Positions 19,527 through 30,488 of a DNA stretch of 41,834 nt are shown here, piece after piece. Source of the DNA: Exiguobacterium sibiricum 7-3 (GTDB taxonomy: Bacteria > Bacillota > Bacilli > Exiguobacteriales > Exiguobacteriaceae); NCBI RefSeq assembly GCF_000620865.1, contig NZ_JHZS01000006.1, forward strand, positions 1 through 41,834, in the 5' to 3' direction. The position numbers and the translations under genes were made by a program. Under the pieces are notes generated by a model that made no database searches, was not told the origin of the DNA, and saw only the letters and a list, made by a program, of their open reading frames with translations. The number at the start of each line of letters is the position of its first letter. The stretch's first letter is position 1.

Positions 19527-22500
19527 TGTACGATCCGGCGGTCAATCTCAGCCAGTAACCGTTCAGCCTGCTCTGTCATCTGTTGTAAGTTTTGTTTCCC
19601 GCGGTTGAGCGTCAGAACAAGTTTACCTTCTTCCTGCCCCATGCCTAGACCACGTCCGATCGGAACGGTCCATTTGACGAAATCCGCTACATCCAGCGTT
19701 TGTGTCGTCTGTTCAGACAGAACGATTTCAATTTTCGGATCCGTTTGTTTGACCCGTTCCACCCGTGCCCGTTCGGCAAAGATTCTCATTCGAGTTAATT
19801 GAATCAACCGTGCCACTTCAGTCGGGAATTCCCCGAAGCGCTCCAGCATCTCTGTTTCCAGCGATTCCAGACTTTTTGGTGTATCGACATATTTCAAACG
19901 TTTGTAGAACTCGATTTTGAGTTCCGAATCTGCCATATAGTGACTTGGAATATAGGCATCCAAACTGAATGTGAAATCCGGAACGAATTTCTGAACTTTT
20001 TTTCTTCCTTTCATCCGTTCCTTCCGTTCTTCGACTGCTTCCGAAAGCATTTGTGAATACAGATCGAACCCGACAGAGTCGATGAAACCGGATTGTTGGG
20101 ACCCGAGCAAGTTCCCGGCTCCGCGAATCGATAAATCACGCATCGCAATCTTAAATCCGCTCCCAAGCTCAGTGAATTCCTTGATTGCTTGCAGACGACT
20201 TTCCGCAACTTCCGTCAATCTTTTTTGCGGACGGTATGTGAAGTAGGAATACGCGACACGGCTCGATCGACCAACGCGACCGCGTAATTGATACAACTGG
20301 GAAAGACCCATCTGATCTGCATCGTTGACAATCAAGGTATTGACGTTCGGAATATCGATACCCGTCTCAATGATCGTCGTACTGACCAAGACGTCCGCAT
20401 CCCCTTCGAAGAAGGCGATTAATTGACTCTCAAGTTCTGTTTCTGTCATACGACCATGGGCAGTAACGACACGTGCTTCCGGTACGAGTGCCCGGATTTC
20501 CTCCGCTTTCCGTTCGATTCCTTCGACGCGGTTATACAGGAAGAAGGCTTGTCCGCCCCGTCCAAGTTCACGCTCCAGTGCTTCACGCATGACGATTCCG
20601 TCATACTCCATGACATACGTCTGAACCGGGTAACGGTTTTCCGGGGGTGTCTCGAGCACGGATAAATCACGAATTCCGATCATCGACATATGCAGCGTCC
20701 GGGGAATCGGTGTCGCAGTCAATGTCAGAACATCGACGTTTGTCTTCAACTGTTTCAGTCGTTCCTTGTGTTTGACGCCAAAACGTTGTTCTTCATCGAT
20801 GATCAATAATCCGACGTCCGCGAACTGGACATCTTTCGACAGGACACGATGGGTACCGACGACGACATCGATTGTCCCTTCCTTCAATCCTTTTTTCGTC
20901 GCTTTCAGTTCTGCCGCCGAGCGGAAACGACTCATGACGGAGACGTTGATCGGCCACTCGCTGAATCGTTCGAGCATCGTTTCATAATGCTGTTGGGCAA
21001 GCACCGTCGTCGGAACGAGTAAGGCGACCTGTTTTCCTGCCATGACAGCTTTAAAGGCTGCCCGAATGGCAACTTCCGTTTTCCCGTAACCGACATCCCC
21101 ACACAACAGACGATCCATCGGGCGTGGTCGTTCCATGTCTTTTTTAATCTCTTCGATCGACCGGAGTTGGTCGACGGTTTCTTCATAAGGGAAGGACGCT
21201 TCAAAGGCCTGTGTACTGTCATCATCTTCCGGGAACGCAAAGCCGACGGCTGCTTCCCGCGCCGCGTAGAGCTTAATCAGTTCATCCGCGATATCCTCGA
21301 CGGATTTTTGAACTTTCGCCTTGACCTTCTTCCATTCCATCCCGCCCAATTTATAAATCTTCGGCTCTTTTCCTTCTGCCCCGACATACTTCTGAATCAA
21401 GTCAATCTGGTCGACCGGGACATACAACGAATCTTCGCCGGCATAAATCAAATGCAGGTAATCTTGGTGATTGCCAGCGACATCAATCGTTTTGATGCCA
21501 TGATAACGACCGATTCCATGATGGATATGGACGACATAATCGCCGGTCTTCAATTCCTGATAACTTTTGATCCGTTCGGCATTTGTCAGTTTCGTCGTTT
21601 GCTTCCGGCGTCGTGCCGGCTGTTTAAAGACCTCTTCTTCCGTGATGACGACGAGACGGGCATTTGTCATCTCGAACCCACCGTGAATACCACCGATTAA
21701 AATCGACGGATGCCCGCGGCGAATCTCATCTTCCGTCGTGTGCAAGGAAGCTTCGACTCCGTAATCCGATAACGTCTGACGCATCCGTTCCGCCCGTTCC
21801 CTGTTACTTGCCAGGAAGACCATCCACATATCGGCCCGGCCGTACCGGTCGACTTCCTGTTTCAATCGTTCCATCTGTCCATGGAAAGGTGCAATCGGCT
21901 TGATGCTGAAATGAATCGCTGCACTTTCCGGAACACCGCTGCGCCGTGTCGGAAGTAATGATAAATACAGCAACTGTCGTTGCTTGAACACCTGCAACAT
22001 CGGAACCGATAACGTATAGTCGCTGATGCTTTGACCACGCTCAATCAAAGAGGCCATCCATTCGGCTTCTTCCGTATCCTGGACCTCGGCTGCTTCTTCA
22101 ATCCGTGCCACCTCATCAACAATCAAAACAGCATCCTTGATATCGTCGAGTAACGTCGTTTCATATAGAAGTGGTGCATATTTTGCAAGTTGCTTCGGAC
22201 GATCACCGCTTTCGAGGACTTCGACGTCGTAAGCAATTCCTTCTTCCAGTGCAGCCAACACTTCCGTACTTTGGACCCGTTCCTTCGTCGCTTCGTACAG
22301 ATGGCGCAATTGTTCACCGGCCGACTTCAATCCGTCGCGTGTTGCAAAATGTTCCGTTGCCGGAGGCACTAATGCTTCGGCGATGACACCAAGCGAACGT
22401 TGGGTCTCCGCATCAAACGTATAGATGGAATCGACTTCCTCATCAAATAAATCGAGCCGATAAGGACGTTCGACGGTCAACGGGTATAAATCAATGATGC

Positions 22501-23038
22501 TTCCGCGAACAGCGAATTCTCCAGGTGTCGTCACCGTTGCCGTCCGTTCATAGCCGGCATCGACCAATTCTTGAATAAAGTCGGGAATCGACAGGACATC
22601 CCCCGGTTTGATTCGTTTCGTATGCCCTAAAAAGTCCGATGCCGTCGGGACATAACGTCTCAGCCCGACAAGCGGAATGATGAGAATTCCGTCGTCCGTC
22701 GTCAGCAGACGATGACGCGTTTCAATCCGGGTCGCGCGCAACTCCGGACTTGCACCGTATGACAGCTCCGCCGCAAGCGTTTCGTCGACCGGATACAACA
22801 TCACGTCCTGCTCGGGTACAAGTTCAATTAAATCATCATATAATTTTTGAGCCTGGAACATGTTATGGGTCACGATGACGAATCGTTTTTTTGTCTCTTG
22901 GTAAATACCGGCGATGAATAATGCTTTTCCGCTGTTCATCAGTCCCGTGATCAGTTGAGCATTGACCCCGTCGCGGAACCGTTCCCGGACGGTTTTAATC
23001 TCCGGAATGCCGAGTAACAGATTTTGTAGTTGTTTCAT
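19523..23038 (-). CDS. mfd: Transcription-repair coupling factor
   Basis: Removes RNA polymerase stalled at DNA lesions and recruits UvrA. The 1171-residue protein has a UvrB-like N-terminal module, the RNA-polymerase interacting domain (GDYVVHIHHGIGRYHG), a RecG-like helicase with Walker A LLCGDVGYGKTEVA, DEEQRFG box and TATPIPRTLHMSM, and the C-terminal regulatory domain. I start at the ATG at 23038, with GGAGGG 9 bases upstream. An ORF extension of 16 codons has no ribosome site. It is first in the mfd-flippase-mazG-rqcP overlapping chain. A terminator precedes it, with no clear promoter after it. Confidence 0.97.
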   Translation of the reverse strand: MKQLQNLLLGIPEIKTVRERFRDGVNAQLITGLMNSGKALFIAGIYQETKKRFVIVTHNMFQAQKLYDDLIELVPEQDVMLYPVDETLAAELSYGASPELRATRIETRHRLLTTDDGILIIPLVGLRRYVPTASDFLGHTKRIKPGDVLSIPDFIQELVDAGYERTATVTTPGEFAVRGSIIDLYPLTVERPYRLDLFDEEVDSIYTFDAETQRSLGVIAEALVPPATEHFATRDGLKSAGEQLRHLYEATKERVQSTEVLAALEEGIAYDVEVLESGDRPKQLAKYAPLLYETTLLDDIKDAVLIVDEVARIEEAAEVQDTEEAEWMASLIERGQSISDYTLSVPMLQVFKQRQLLYLSLLPTRRSGVPESAAIHFSIKPIAPFHGQMERLKQEVDRYGRADMWMVFLASNRERAERMRQTLSDYGVEASLHTTEDEIRRGHPSILIGGIHGGFEMTNARLVVITEEEVFKQPARRRKQTTKLTNAERIKSYQELKTGDYVVHIHHGIGRYHGIKTIDVAGNHQDYLHLIYAGEDSLYVPVDQIDLIQKYVGAEGKEPKIYKLGGMEWKKVKAKVQKSVEDIADELIKLYAAREAAVGFAFPEDDDSTQAFEASFPYEETVDQLRSIEEIKKDMERPRPMDRLLCGDVGYGKTEVAIRAAFKAVMAGKQVALLVPTTVLAQQHYETMLERFSEWPINVSVMSRFRSAAELKATKKGLKEGTIDVVVGTHRVLSKDVQFADVGLLIIDEEQRFGVKHKERLKQLKTNVDVLTLTATPIPRTLHMSMIGIRDLSVLETPPENRYPVQTYVMEYDGIVMREALERELGRGGQAFFLYNRVEGIERKAEEIRALVPEARVVTAHGRMTETELESQLIAFFEGDADVLVSTTIIETGIDIPNVNTLIVNDADQMGLSQLYQLRGRVGRSSRVAYSYFTYRPQKRLTEVAESRLQAIKEFTELGSGFKIAMRDLSIRGAGNLLGSQQSGFIDSVGFDLYSQMLSEAVEERKERMKGRKKVQKFVPDFTFSLDAYIPSHYMADSELKIEFYKRLKYVDTPKSLESLETEMLERFGEFPTEVARLIQLTRMRIFAERARVERVKQTDPKIEIVLSEQTTQTLDVADFVKWTVPIGRGLGMGQEEGKLVLTLNRGKQNLQQMTEQAERLLAEIDRRIVQ

Positions 23039-23065
23039 ACTTTCTTTCCCTCCTAGGACGACAGC

Positions 23066-23094
23066 AAAAACGCTTTGGTCACCCAAAGCGTTTT
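23066..23094 (-). terminator. Terminator or attenuator between pth and mfd
   Basis: Perfect 12-bp stem AAAACGCTTTGG/CCAAAGCGTTTT with 4-base loop, followed by a T on the minus strand (the stem itself ends in T4, giving T5). It lies 3 bases after the pth stop. Confidence 0.85.
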
Positions 23095-23096
23095 GT

Positions 23097-23654
23097 TCAG
23101 TTATAACGATTCATCAATGCTAAAAACGGCGTATCGATGAAATCGGTTGCGATATCGACGGAATCAGACAACACATGTTGCAACGTCGTCTGTTCTGATT
23201 TGGCGAATGGCATCAAGACCCAGTCGATGACTTGAATCGGTGCTGGCGGACGACCTACTCCGAGTTTCAATCGTTTGATGTCCTGTGTACCTAAATGTTG
23301 AATCAACGATTTGACCCCGTTATGACCACCGGCACTTCCTTTTGAACGCAGGCGCATCTTCTCAAGCGGCAAATCAAGGTCATCATAAATGACGAGGACA
23401 TCCTCGACCGCGATTTTGTAGAAATCGAGCAACGGACGGACAGCTTCTCCCGATAAATTCATATACGTCAATGGTTTAACAAGAACCACCCGTTCCCCTT
23501 TAATCATTCCCGTTCCGAAGACGGCTTTAAACTTCGACTCCGTTAATTTTATGCCATGCTCCTTAGCGAGGGCATCGATGGCCAAAAAACCGATATTATG
23601 ACGTGTATTCGTATATTTCGTACCTGGATTTCCTAAACCGACGATACATTTCAT
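23097..23654 (-). CDS. pth: Peptidyl-tRNA hydrolase
   Basis: Frees tRNA from peptidyl-tRNA dropped by ribosomes. The 185-residue protein has all family marks: GLGNPG (6-11), catalytic H19 with N20 (TRHNIGF), the catalytic aspartate in YDDLDLP (91-95), and GSAGGHNG. ATG at 23654 with GGAGG 7 bases upstream. In B. subtilis (spoVC) it follows ctc; that stress gene is absent here, and pth directly follows prs and its terminator. Confidence 0.97.
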   Translation of the reverse strand: MKCIVGLGNPGTKYTNTRHNIGFLAIDALAKEHGIKLTESKFKAVFGTGMIKGERVVLVKPLTYMNLSGEAVRPLLDFYKIAVEDVLVIYDDLDLPLEKMRLRSKGSAGGHNGVKSLIQHLGTQDIKRLKLGVGRPPAPIQVIDWVLMPFAKSEQTTLQHVLSDSVDIATDFIDTPFLALMNRYN

Positions 23655-23703
23655 ATCGTCACCTCCTCTACTTTTCTACTTTTCCGATTCGCATTCCGCT
23701 CAC

Positions 23704-23755
23704 GAAAAATGGAACGCACAAGGGTCCGATTTCTAAAAACCGGACCTTGGCGTTC
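23704..23755 (-). terminator. Terminator downstream of prs
   Basis: On the minus strand GAACGC-CAAGGTCCG pairs, with small bulges, to CGGACCCTTG-GCGTTC (23712-23755) around an A/T-rich loop, followed by CATTTTTC. It starts 15 bases after the prs stop. Confidence 0.8.
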
Positions 23756-23769
23756 ATATCTGTTTGTAA

Positions 23770-24726
23770 TCAGCTGAAGAGCGGGCTGATTGATTTTTGT
23801 TCGTGGACACGGATAATGGCTTCTGCCAGCAAACGTGCAACTGAGATTTGTTTGATTTTGCTTGCACATTCACGTTTCGTCAAATCAATCGTGTTCAAGA
23901 CGACGAGTTCTTCGATTGCCGAGTTTTCAATTCGCTCCATCGCCGGACCTGAGAGAACCGGGTGCGTACAGCAAGCGTACACTTGCTTCGCTCCGTTTTC
24001 AATCAAGGCGTTGGCAGCAAGCGTGATTGTACCAGCTGTATCGATGATGTCGTCGATGATGATGGCAATCTTACCATCAACTTGCCCAACGATGTTCATG
24101 ACTTCTGCGACGTTCGGTTTCGGACGGCGCTTATCGATGATTGCGATTGGCGCTTTTAATTGTTCTGCTAATTTACGTGCCCGCGTCACACCGCCATGGT
24201 CTGGAGAAACGATGACGAGTTCGTTCGGGTCGATGTTCTTCTTCTCGAAGTACGAAGCAAGCAAGGGAACACCCATTAATTGATCTACTGGAATATCGAA
24301 GAATCCTTGGATTTGAGCGGCATGAAGATCCATCGTCACGACGCGTGTCGCACCGGCTACTTCAAGCAAGTTCGCCACAAGCTTCGCTGTGATCGGCTCG
24401 CGTGAACGGGCTTTGCGATCTTGACGTGCATATCCATAATACGGAATAACGACATTAATCGTCCGTGCAGAAGCGCGTTTTAAAGCGTCGATCATGATGA
24501 GAAGTTCCATCAAGTTTTCGTTGACCGGTTGGCTAGTCGATTGAATGATGTAGATATCATCCCCACGGACGCTTTCTTCGATGTTCATTGAAATTTCGCC
24601 GTCACTGAAGTGTTTGACTGAACTTTCGCTGACAGGAATTCCGATGACTTTAGCGATTTCCTCTGCCAGTGGTTTGTTCGAGTTAAGTGCGAAAATACGA
24701 ATTTCATGTTCTAAGACAGTAGACAT
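23770..24726 (-). CDS. prs: Ribose-phosphate pyrophosphokinase (PRPP synthetase)
   Basis: Makes PRPP from ribose 5-phosphate and ATP for nucleotide, histidine and tryptophan synthesis. The 318-residue class I protein has the family signature [12 protein letters not shown] (catalytic-metal region), [10 protein letters not shown] (the flexible catalytic loop) and the PRPP-binding [21 protein letters not shown] at 24726 with GGAGG 10 bases upstream. It follows glmU by 64 bases without a clear promoter, as in the glmU-prs operon of B. subtilis. Confidence 0.97.
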   Translation of the reverse strand: MSTVLEHEIRIFALNSNKPLAEEIAKVIGIPVSESSVKHFSDGEISMNIEESVRGDDIYIIQSTSQPVNENLMELLIMIDALKRASARTINVVIPYYGYARQDRKARSREPITAKLVANLLEVAGATRVVTMDLHAAQIQGFFDIPVDQLMGVPLLASYFEKKNIDPNELVIVSPDHGGVTRARKLAEQLKAPIAIIDKRRPKPNVAEVMNIVGQVDGKIAIIIDDIIDTAGTITLAANALIENGAKQVYACCTHPVLSGPAMERIENSAIEELVVLNTIDLTKRECASKIKQISVARLLAEAIIRVHEQKSISPLFS

Positions 24727-24790
24727 GGTTAGGTGGCCTCCATTTGTTTGGGTTTAGACGAGTAGAGCGACAAATAATGAACGAATAAAA

Positions 24791-26140
24791 TTAACGGTAA
24801 TCTGGTTTGGTAGTTTGACGTTCCCGTGCGATCGCGAGACCGTTTTCCGGAACATCATCCGTAACGGTTGATCCCGCTGCGACAAGTGCATTTTTACCGA
24901 CCGTGACCGGCGCGATCAAATTGACGTTACAACCGATGAACGCATCATCTTCAATGACAGTTTGGAATTTATTTGTTCCATCATAGTTCACTGTGATCGA
25001 GCCGCAGCCTAAGTTAACGTTTGTGCCGATTGTTGCGTCACCCACGTAACTTAAGTGGGCAGATTTGCTGCCTTCACCAAAAGTTGATTTCTTCACTTCG
25101 ACGAAGTTACCGATTCGTGTGTTGGCACCGAGAACCGCTTGTTGACGTAAATGCGCAAATGGACCGACTTGTGCAGCTGATCCAATTTGGCTGTCTGTTA
25201 CAACTGATTGACGAACAACGGCCTGATCAGCGACTTCACTGTCACGGATATCCGAATTCGGTCCGATGATACATTCCGAACCAATCGTTGTTTTACCAAG
25301 CAATTGTGTCCCTGGGTACAAGACCGTATCTGAACCGATTACGACATCTGGTCCGATATACGTAGAGGCTGGATCGATGAACGTAACGCCTTGACGCATC
25401 CAATGTTCATTCGTCCGCTTACGCATTGATGTTTCCGCTTGCGCAAGCGCTACCCGGTCATTAACACCAATCGTTTCTTCAAACGTCGACGCTGCATAGG
25501 CTGCAATCGTTTCACCGTCTGCTTTTGCGATTTCGATGACATCCGGTAAATAGTACTCACCTTGGACATTATCATTATTAACTTCTTTTAAAGCCGCGAA
25601 TAACATCTCATTATCAAATACGTACGTTCCGGTATTGATTTCTTTAATGAGCAGTTCTTCTGCGTTCGCGTCTTTGTGCTCGACGATTTTCGCGACGTTT
25701 CCATCTTCACCACGAACAATTCGTCCATAACCCGTTGCATCATCAGCATGCGCTGTCAAAACAGTCACTTTCGCACCCGCTTCTGCATGGTGTTGCAAGA
25801 GCGATTGTAACGTTTCACTTGTCAAAAGGGGTGTGTCTCCACAGACGACGAGTGTCGAGCCTTTTTCCTGTCCAAGAACAGGTTCTGCCATTTGAACAGC
25901 ATGACCCGTGCCAAGCTGCTCACTTTGAAGTGCATATTCCACCGATGTGCCGAGCACTTCTTTAACAGACTCTGCACCATGACCGACGATGACGACTTGA
26001 CGCGTGACACCGAGTGTCGTTAATTGATCAACGACATGTTGTACCATAGGTTTCCCAGCTACTGGGTGAAGTACTTTATATAGCTTTGATTTCATCCGAG
26101 TGCCTTTACCCGCTGCTAGAATTACCGCGAAATGATTCAT
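24791..26140 (-). CDS. glmU: Bifunctional GlcNAc-1-P uridyltransferase/GlcN-1-P acetyltransferase
   Basis: Acetylates glucosamine 1-phosphate and couples it to UTP, giving UDP-GlcNAc for peptidoglycan. The 449-residue protein has an N-terminal nucleotidyltransferase domain (LAAGKGTRM, 8-16) and a C-terminal left-handed beta-helix of hexapeptide repeats, with the acetyltransferase region [12 protein letters not shown] and NYDG. I start at the ATG at 26140, with GGAG 8 bases upstream. The frame stays open for 48 codons upstream, but that part crosses the promoter and has no ribosome site. Confidence 0.96.
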   Translation of the reverse strand: MNHFAVILAAGKGTRMKSKLYKVLHPVAGKPMVQHVVDQLTTLGVTRQVVIVGHGAESVKEVLGTSVEYALQSEQLGTGHAVQMAEPVLGQEKGSTLVVCGDTPLLTSETLQSLLQHHAEAGAKVTVLTAHADDATGYGRIVRGEDGNVAKIVEHKDANAEELLIKEINTGTYVFDNEMLFAALKEVNNDNVQGEYYLPDVIEIAKADGETIAAYAASTFEETIGVNDRVALAQAETSMRKRTNEHWMRQGVTFIDPASTYIGPDVVIGSDTVLYPGTQLLGKTTIGSECIIGPNSDIRDSEVADQAVVRQSVVTDSQIGSAAQVGPFAHLRQQAVLGANTRIGNFVEVKKSTFGEGSKSAHLSYVGDATIGTNVNLGCGSITVNYDGTNKFQTVIEDDAFIGCNVNLIAPVTVGKNALVAAGSTVTDDVPENGLAIARERQTTKPDYR

Positions 26141-26201
26141 CCTTGTCGCTCCTCCATGTAAATTAGTGTTGATTTCGTTCTGAAATAGTCCACTCGTTCC
26201 C

Positions 26202-26230
26202 ACTATAACGAAAATGGCGCAACGAATCAA
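26202..26230 (-). promoter_or_regulatory. Promoter of glmU-prs
   Basis: Minus strand: TTGATT (26225-26230), 17-base spacer, TATAGT (26202-26207), between the spoVG terminator and glmU. Confidence 0.7.
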
Positions 26231-26262
26231 TGACAGGACAGACTCGAAATCAACAAACACGC

Positions 26263-26299
26263 AAAAAAAGACAGGTTCTCCCATTGATGGAGACCTGCC
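26263..26299 (-). terminator. Rho-independent terminator of spoVG
   Basis: Minus strand: GGCAGGTCTCC pairs with GGGAGAACCTGTC (one bulge) around ATCAAT, followed by TTTTTTTG. It begins 8 bases after the spoVG stop. Confidence 0.88.
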
Positions 26300-26306
26300 A
26301 ATCGAG

Positions 26307-26618
26307 TCAGGAAGGATCGGTTACTTCGAGCGCCGTCAGTTCAACTTCTGACGCCTCACCGTTTTCTTCACGAACTGCGTATGCTTCTAATACTGAATCT
26401 TCGACTTTTTTTCGCATTAATGCATTGATTGGATGGGCGACATCACGAAAGATGCCTTCCTGTGTCCGCTTGCTTGGCATCGCGACGAAAAGACCGCTGT
26501 TTCCTTCAATCACGCGTAAATCATGTACCACAAATTCGTGGTCGAGCGTAATCGAGGCCAGTGCTTTCATTCGACCCTCTGCTACGACGCGACGAATCTT
26601 GACGTCGGTGACATTCAT
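26307..26618 (-). CDS. spoVG: SpoVG RNA/DNA-binding regulator
   Basis: Small nucleic-acid-binding regulator found in sporulating and non-sporulating Firmicutes. In Listeria and Staphylococcus it affects virulence, cell-wall and antibiotic-resistance genes. The 103-residue protein carries the conserved core ([38 protein letters not shown]). The tail ([16 protein letters not shown]) is acidic and variable. The ATG at 26618 has AGGGGTG upstream; longer reading frames add 11 codons without support. It is a single-gene unit with its own promoter and terminator. yabJ, which precedes spoVG in B. subtilis, is absent. Confidence 0.96.
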   Translation of the reverse strand: MNVTDVKIRRVVAEGRMKALASITLDHEFVVHDLRVIEGNSGLFVAMPSKRTQEGIFRDVAHPINALMRKKVEDSVLEAYAVREENGEASEVELTALEVTDPS

Positions 26619-26749
26619 TTTGTCCGCACCCCTTTTAATAACCGTTGTCACAACTCTTCGTTGTCTACTTCTACTTACGGCTTAAAACATTCAAAGGTTT
26701 AGCTTTTGCCAATCATTTCACGCATAATTTCCAAAAGTTTGATAATTAC

Positions 26750-26778
26750 AGTATAGTTACAAAAAAAACGGGTGTCAA
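26750..26778 (-). promoter_or_regulatory. Promoter of spoVG
   Basis: Minus strand: TTGACA (26773-26778), 17-base spacer, TATACT (26750-26755). This is a vegetative sigma-A type promoter. In B. subtilis spoVG is transcribed by sigma-H; I see no convincing sigma-H promoter here. The untranslated leader would be about 125 bases. Confidence 0.8.
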
Positions 26779-26780
26779 AT

Positions 26781-27620
26781 TTAGGTATTTTCTCCGTCTG
26801 TGAAATACTGGTCGACATTTCCCCGTTTCACTTGAATCTGTCCCAGATCAACATCAACATCTGAAAGCTTCATCAGACTGACGTACTCATTAACCATCTT
26901 CTTCTCGGCACCTTCTGCTTCAATCAACACACCGACACCTGCCACGTTCGCTTCAAACTCACTCAGCAGACTCATCATCCCCCGGATCGTTCCACCAGCC
27001 TTCATGAAATCATCAATCAGCAAGACGTTGGCACCGCGTGGTAAACTGCGTCTCGCAAGGGCCATCGTCCGAATTGCTTTGGATGAGCCGGAGACATAGT
27101 TGATGCTGACGGTCGAACCTTCCGTCACTCGGCTGTCCGAGCGAACGATGACGAACGGTACACCCAACTGTTCAGCGACGGCATAAGCAAGCGGGATTCC
27201 TTTTGTCGCAATCGTCATGACGACGTCGACTTTTTTCTGGCTGAAGACAGAAGCAAACACTTGTCCCATCTGTTTCACCATCCGCGGATCTCCGAGCAAG
27301 TCCGTCAAATACAAGTAGCCCCCCGGTAACAGACGATCCGGTCGTGCGACGCGTTCACATAACTCATCGATAAATGGCAATGCCTTTGCGCTACTCCATG
27401 TCGGGATGAACATGACGCCTCCCGCGGCTCCCGGAACGGTTACCAATCGACCGGTTCCTTCATGCTCCAACATTTCGCTGACAATATCTAAATCTTCACT
27501 GATCGAAGATTTCGCAGAGCTATACCGTTCTGCGAAGATCGTCAATGAGACCAGATGATGCGGATGGTCTAGCAGGTAACGTGTCATGTCTACCAACCGA
27601 CCGCTTCTCCGAATTTTCAT
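26781..27620 (-). CDS. purR: Purine operon repressor PurR
   Basis: PRPP-sensing DNA-binding protein that represses purine genes at PurBox sites. The 279-residue protein has an N-terminal winged helix (about 1-75) and a C-terminal phosphoribosyltransferase-like domain with PRPP motif VLLIDDFMKAGGT. ATG at 27620 has AGGTGG 10 bases upstream. A PurBox-like site and a promoter lie just upstream, so autorepression is likely. It lies next to ispE as in B. subtilis. Confidence 0.95.
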   Translation of the reverse strand: MKIRRSGRLVDMTRYLLDHPHHLVSLTIFAERYSSAKSSISEDLDIVSEMLEHEGTGRLVTVPGAAGGVMFIPTWSSAKALPFIDELCERVARPDRLLPGGYLYLTDLLGDPRMVKQMGQVFASVFSQKKVDVVMTIATKGIPLAYAVAEQLGVPFVIVRSDSRVTEGSTVSINYVSGSSKAIRTMALARRSLPRGANVLLIDDFMKAGGTIRGMMSLLSEFEANVAGVGVLIEAEGAEKKMVNEYVSLMKLSDVDVDLGQIQVKRGNVDQYFTDGENT

Positions 27621-27642
27621 CTAAATCGTTCCACCTCTCCGT

Positions 27643-27655
27643 AATTCCGAATATT
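27643..27655 (+). promoter_or_regulatory. PurBox-like operator of purR
   Basis: AATTCCGAATATT matches 12 of 13 positions of the PurBox consensus AWWWCCGAACWWT as I recall it. It lies just downstream of the purR -10, about where transcription starts. A weaker inverted half (CGGAAA, 27681-27686) lies in the promoter spacer. Confidence 0.55.
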
Positions 27656-27663
27656 CAATAGTG

Positions 27664-27693
27664 AATATATCATTTTCATACGGAAACTATCAA
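27664..27693 (-). promoter_or_regulatory. Promoter of purR
   Basis: Minus strand: TTGATA (27688-27693), 18-base spacer, TATATT (27664-27669). The -35 contains the ispE TGA stop codon. Confidence 0.65.
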
Positions 27694-28550
27694 TGGTTTT
27701 CCCCTAAAAGACGAACGACGTAGACTTCATTACAAAATCCTCGTAATCCGTTATAGAGACGTTGTGCCCGGTTTTCATGTTCCGTCAAGGCGAAGACAGT
27801 CGGTCCGCTACCGCTCATCAAGACACCTTCTGCCCCGCAACTCGTCATGAAGGCTTTGATTTGTTCGACTTCCGGATGCATCGGTAACGTCACCGATTCA
27901 AGGACATTGCCAAGGGCATCACAAATTGCCGTGAAATCTTGGTTCTTGACCGCATCAATCATCGCTTCGACATCTGGACGTTCCGCTGTTTCTAAATCAA
28001 GCGCTCCGTAAACATCTGCCGTCGAGACACCAATCGTCGGTTTCGCCAGTACGACCCAACAAGGCGGAGGGGATACTAATTTCTCAAGCTTCTCCCCGCG
28101 TCCCGTTGCAATCGCGGTTCCTCCCATGACACAAAACGGGACATCCGATCCGACTTCTGCCCCGATCTCCGCCAACTGTTCCAGTGTCAAGTCGAGCTTC
28201 CATAATTCGTTTAGCCCACGCAGCGTCGCTGCCGCGTCACTCGAGCCGCCCGCTAATCCTGCTGCGACTGGAATTTGTTTCTCTAAGTAGATTTCAACCC
28301 CGCTCTTGACGTCGAATCGTTCCTTTAAGACTGCTGCTGCTTTATACGCTAAGTTGCGTTCATCGTTTGGTACGTAAGCATGTTGGGCATTCATCCGAAT
28401 CTCGCCGGACGCTAGTTCCGTCAATTCGAGACGATCTGCCAAATCCACCGTTGTCATCACCATATGTACATCGTGATACCCATCCGGACGTTTCGCCGTC
28501 GCATCCAATACTAAATTGATTTTTGCTGGAGCTTTTACAATAATCGTCAT
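27690..28550 (-). CDS. ispE: 4-diphosphocytidyl-2-C-methyl-D-erythritol kinase
   Basis: GHMP kinase of the MEP (non-mevalonate) isoprenoid pathway. The 286-residue protein has K10 in APAKINL, the ATP-binding glycine loop [15 protein letters not shown] (94-108), catalytic D136 (GSDVPFC), and the third GHMP motif [14 protein letters not shown] at 28550 with GGAGG 9 bases upstream. It follows veg and its terminator; B. subtilis has sspF between veg and ispE, missing here. Confidence 0.96.
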   Translation of the reverse strand: MTIIVKAPAKINLVLDATAKRPDGYHDVHMVMTTVDLADRLELTELASGEIRMNAQHAYVPNDERNLAYKAAAVLKERFDVKSGVEIYLEKQIPVAAGLAGGSSDAAATLRGLNELWKLDLTLEQLAEIGAEVGSDVPFCVMGGTAIATGRGEKLEKLVSPPPCWVVLAKPTIGVSTADVYGALDLETAERPDVEAMIDAVKNQDFTAICDALGNVLESVTLPMHPEVEQIKAFMTSCGAEGVLMSGSGPTVFALTEHENRAQRLYNGLRGFCNEVYVVRLLGENH

Positions 28551-28603
28551 CGTGCCGTTCCTCCTCTAGTACGTTTCCTGTACGAATTGTATCAACCTTT
28601 GCA

Positions 28604-28635
28604 CAAAAAAAGAAGCGAACATTTCTGTCCACTTC
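28604..28635 (-). terminator. Rho-independent terminator of veg
   Basis: Nine-base-pair stem with two wobbles (28612-28620 with 28627-28635), loop of 6, followed on the minus strand by TTTTTTTTG. It begins 11 bases after the veg stop. Confidence 0.82.
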
Positions 28636-28646
28636 GGAAGGTAAGT

Positions 28647-28886
28647 TTACGAATTCGCGAATTCGATTTGTACGGAGTCGGTTAACACGTCGGCGTAGCT
28701 ATAAGAAACTCGCTCGACATTGTGGCGCTCTGCGTCTAGCTTGACTACAAACACCGATGGATACGTCTCAACGAGCGTTCCGATTCGGGTTACGACCTTT
28801 TTACGACCGCCGCTTGCTTTTAGCGTCAGTCTTTCACCTACATGTGTTTCGAAAACATGTCTGATTTCGTTCAACGTCTTTGGCAT
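28647..28886 (-). CDS. veg: Veg protein (biofilm-associated regulator)
   Basis: 79-residue protein, similar to B. subtilis Veg (86 residues), sharing TLNEIRH, RLTLKASGGRKK and the strongly conserved ETYPSVFVVKLD and RVSYSYADVLTDSV. Veg is highly transcribed in B. subtilis and stimulates biofilm genes by interfering with SinR; whether SinR exists here is unknown. ATG at 28886 with GAGGTG 6 bases upstream. Two strong promoters lie upstream. Confidence 0.94.
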   Translation of the reverse strand: MPKTLNEIRHVFETHVGERLTLKASGGRKKVVTRIGTLVETYPSVFVVKLDAERHNVERVSYSYADVLTDSVQIEFANS

Positions 28887-28908
28887 ACGCTTCACCTCAC
28901 TAATATTT

Positions 28909-28917
28909 ATTATAGCA
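28909..28917 (-). promoter_or_regulatory. Second (extended -10) promoter of veg
   Basis: Minus strand TGCTATAAT gives an extended -10 (TATAAT at 28909-28914), 37 bases downstream of the first -10. Its transcript would have a very short leader. Confidence 0.5.
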
Positions 28918-28945
28918 TATGAATTAAATATTAGAAAGGGCAAAT

Positions 28946-30403
<1,458 letters not shown>

Positions 30404-30437
30404 CATATCTTCTCCACCTTTTTCAAACACTTCCGTA

Positions 30438-30465
30438 ATTGTACCTGTTTCCACAAAAAAAACAA
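30438..30465 (-). promoter_or_regulatory. Candidate promoter of rnmV-ksgA
   Basis: Minus strand: TTGTTT (30460-30465), 16-base spacer, TACAAT (30438-30443). The hexamers are moderate, and the -35 lies in the T-run of the rpfB terminator. Confidence 0.4.
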
Positions 30466-30488
30466 GGAAGCGTCAAGTGCCCGCTTCC
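30455..30488 (-). terminator. Terminator overlapping the rpfB-like stop codon
   Basis: Seven-base-pair stem GGAAGCG/CGCTTCC (30482-30488 with 30466-30472) followed on the minus strand by TTGTTTTTTTT. The TGA stop lies in the loop, so translating ribosomes would cover the hairpin. Confidence 0.75.

Noticed and set aside
21167-21700. 177-residue open frame on the plus strand opposite mfd
   Set aside because: Lies within the conserved mfd helicase region; no family likeness.
23603-24283. 226-residue open frame on the plus strand opposite prs and pth
   Set aside because: Antisense to two conserved genes with serine/arginine-rich, non-globular composition and no promoter or ribosome site.
26141-26284. 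N-terminal extension of GlmU by 48 residues
   Set aside because: It would read through the glmU promoter and untranslated region; the ATG at 26140 has the ribosome site and the standard N-terminus.
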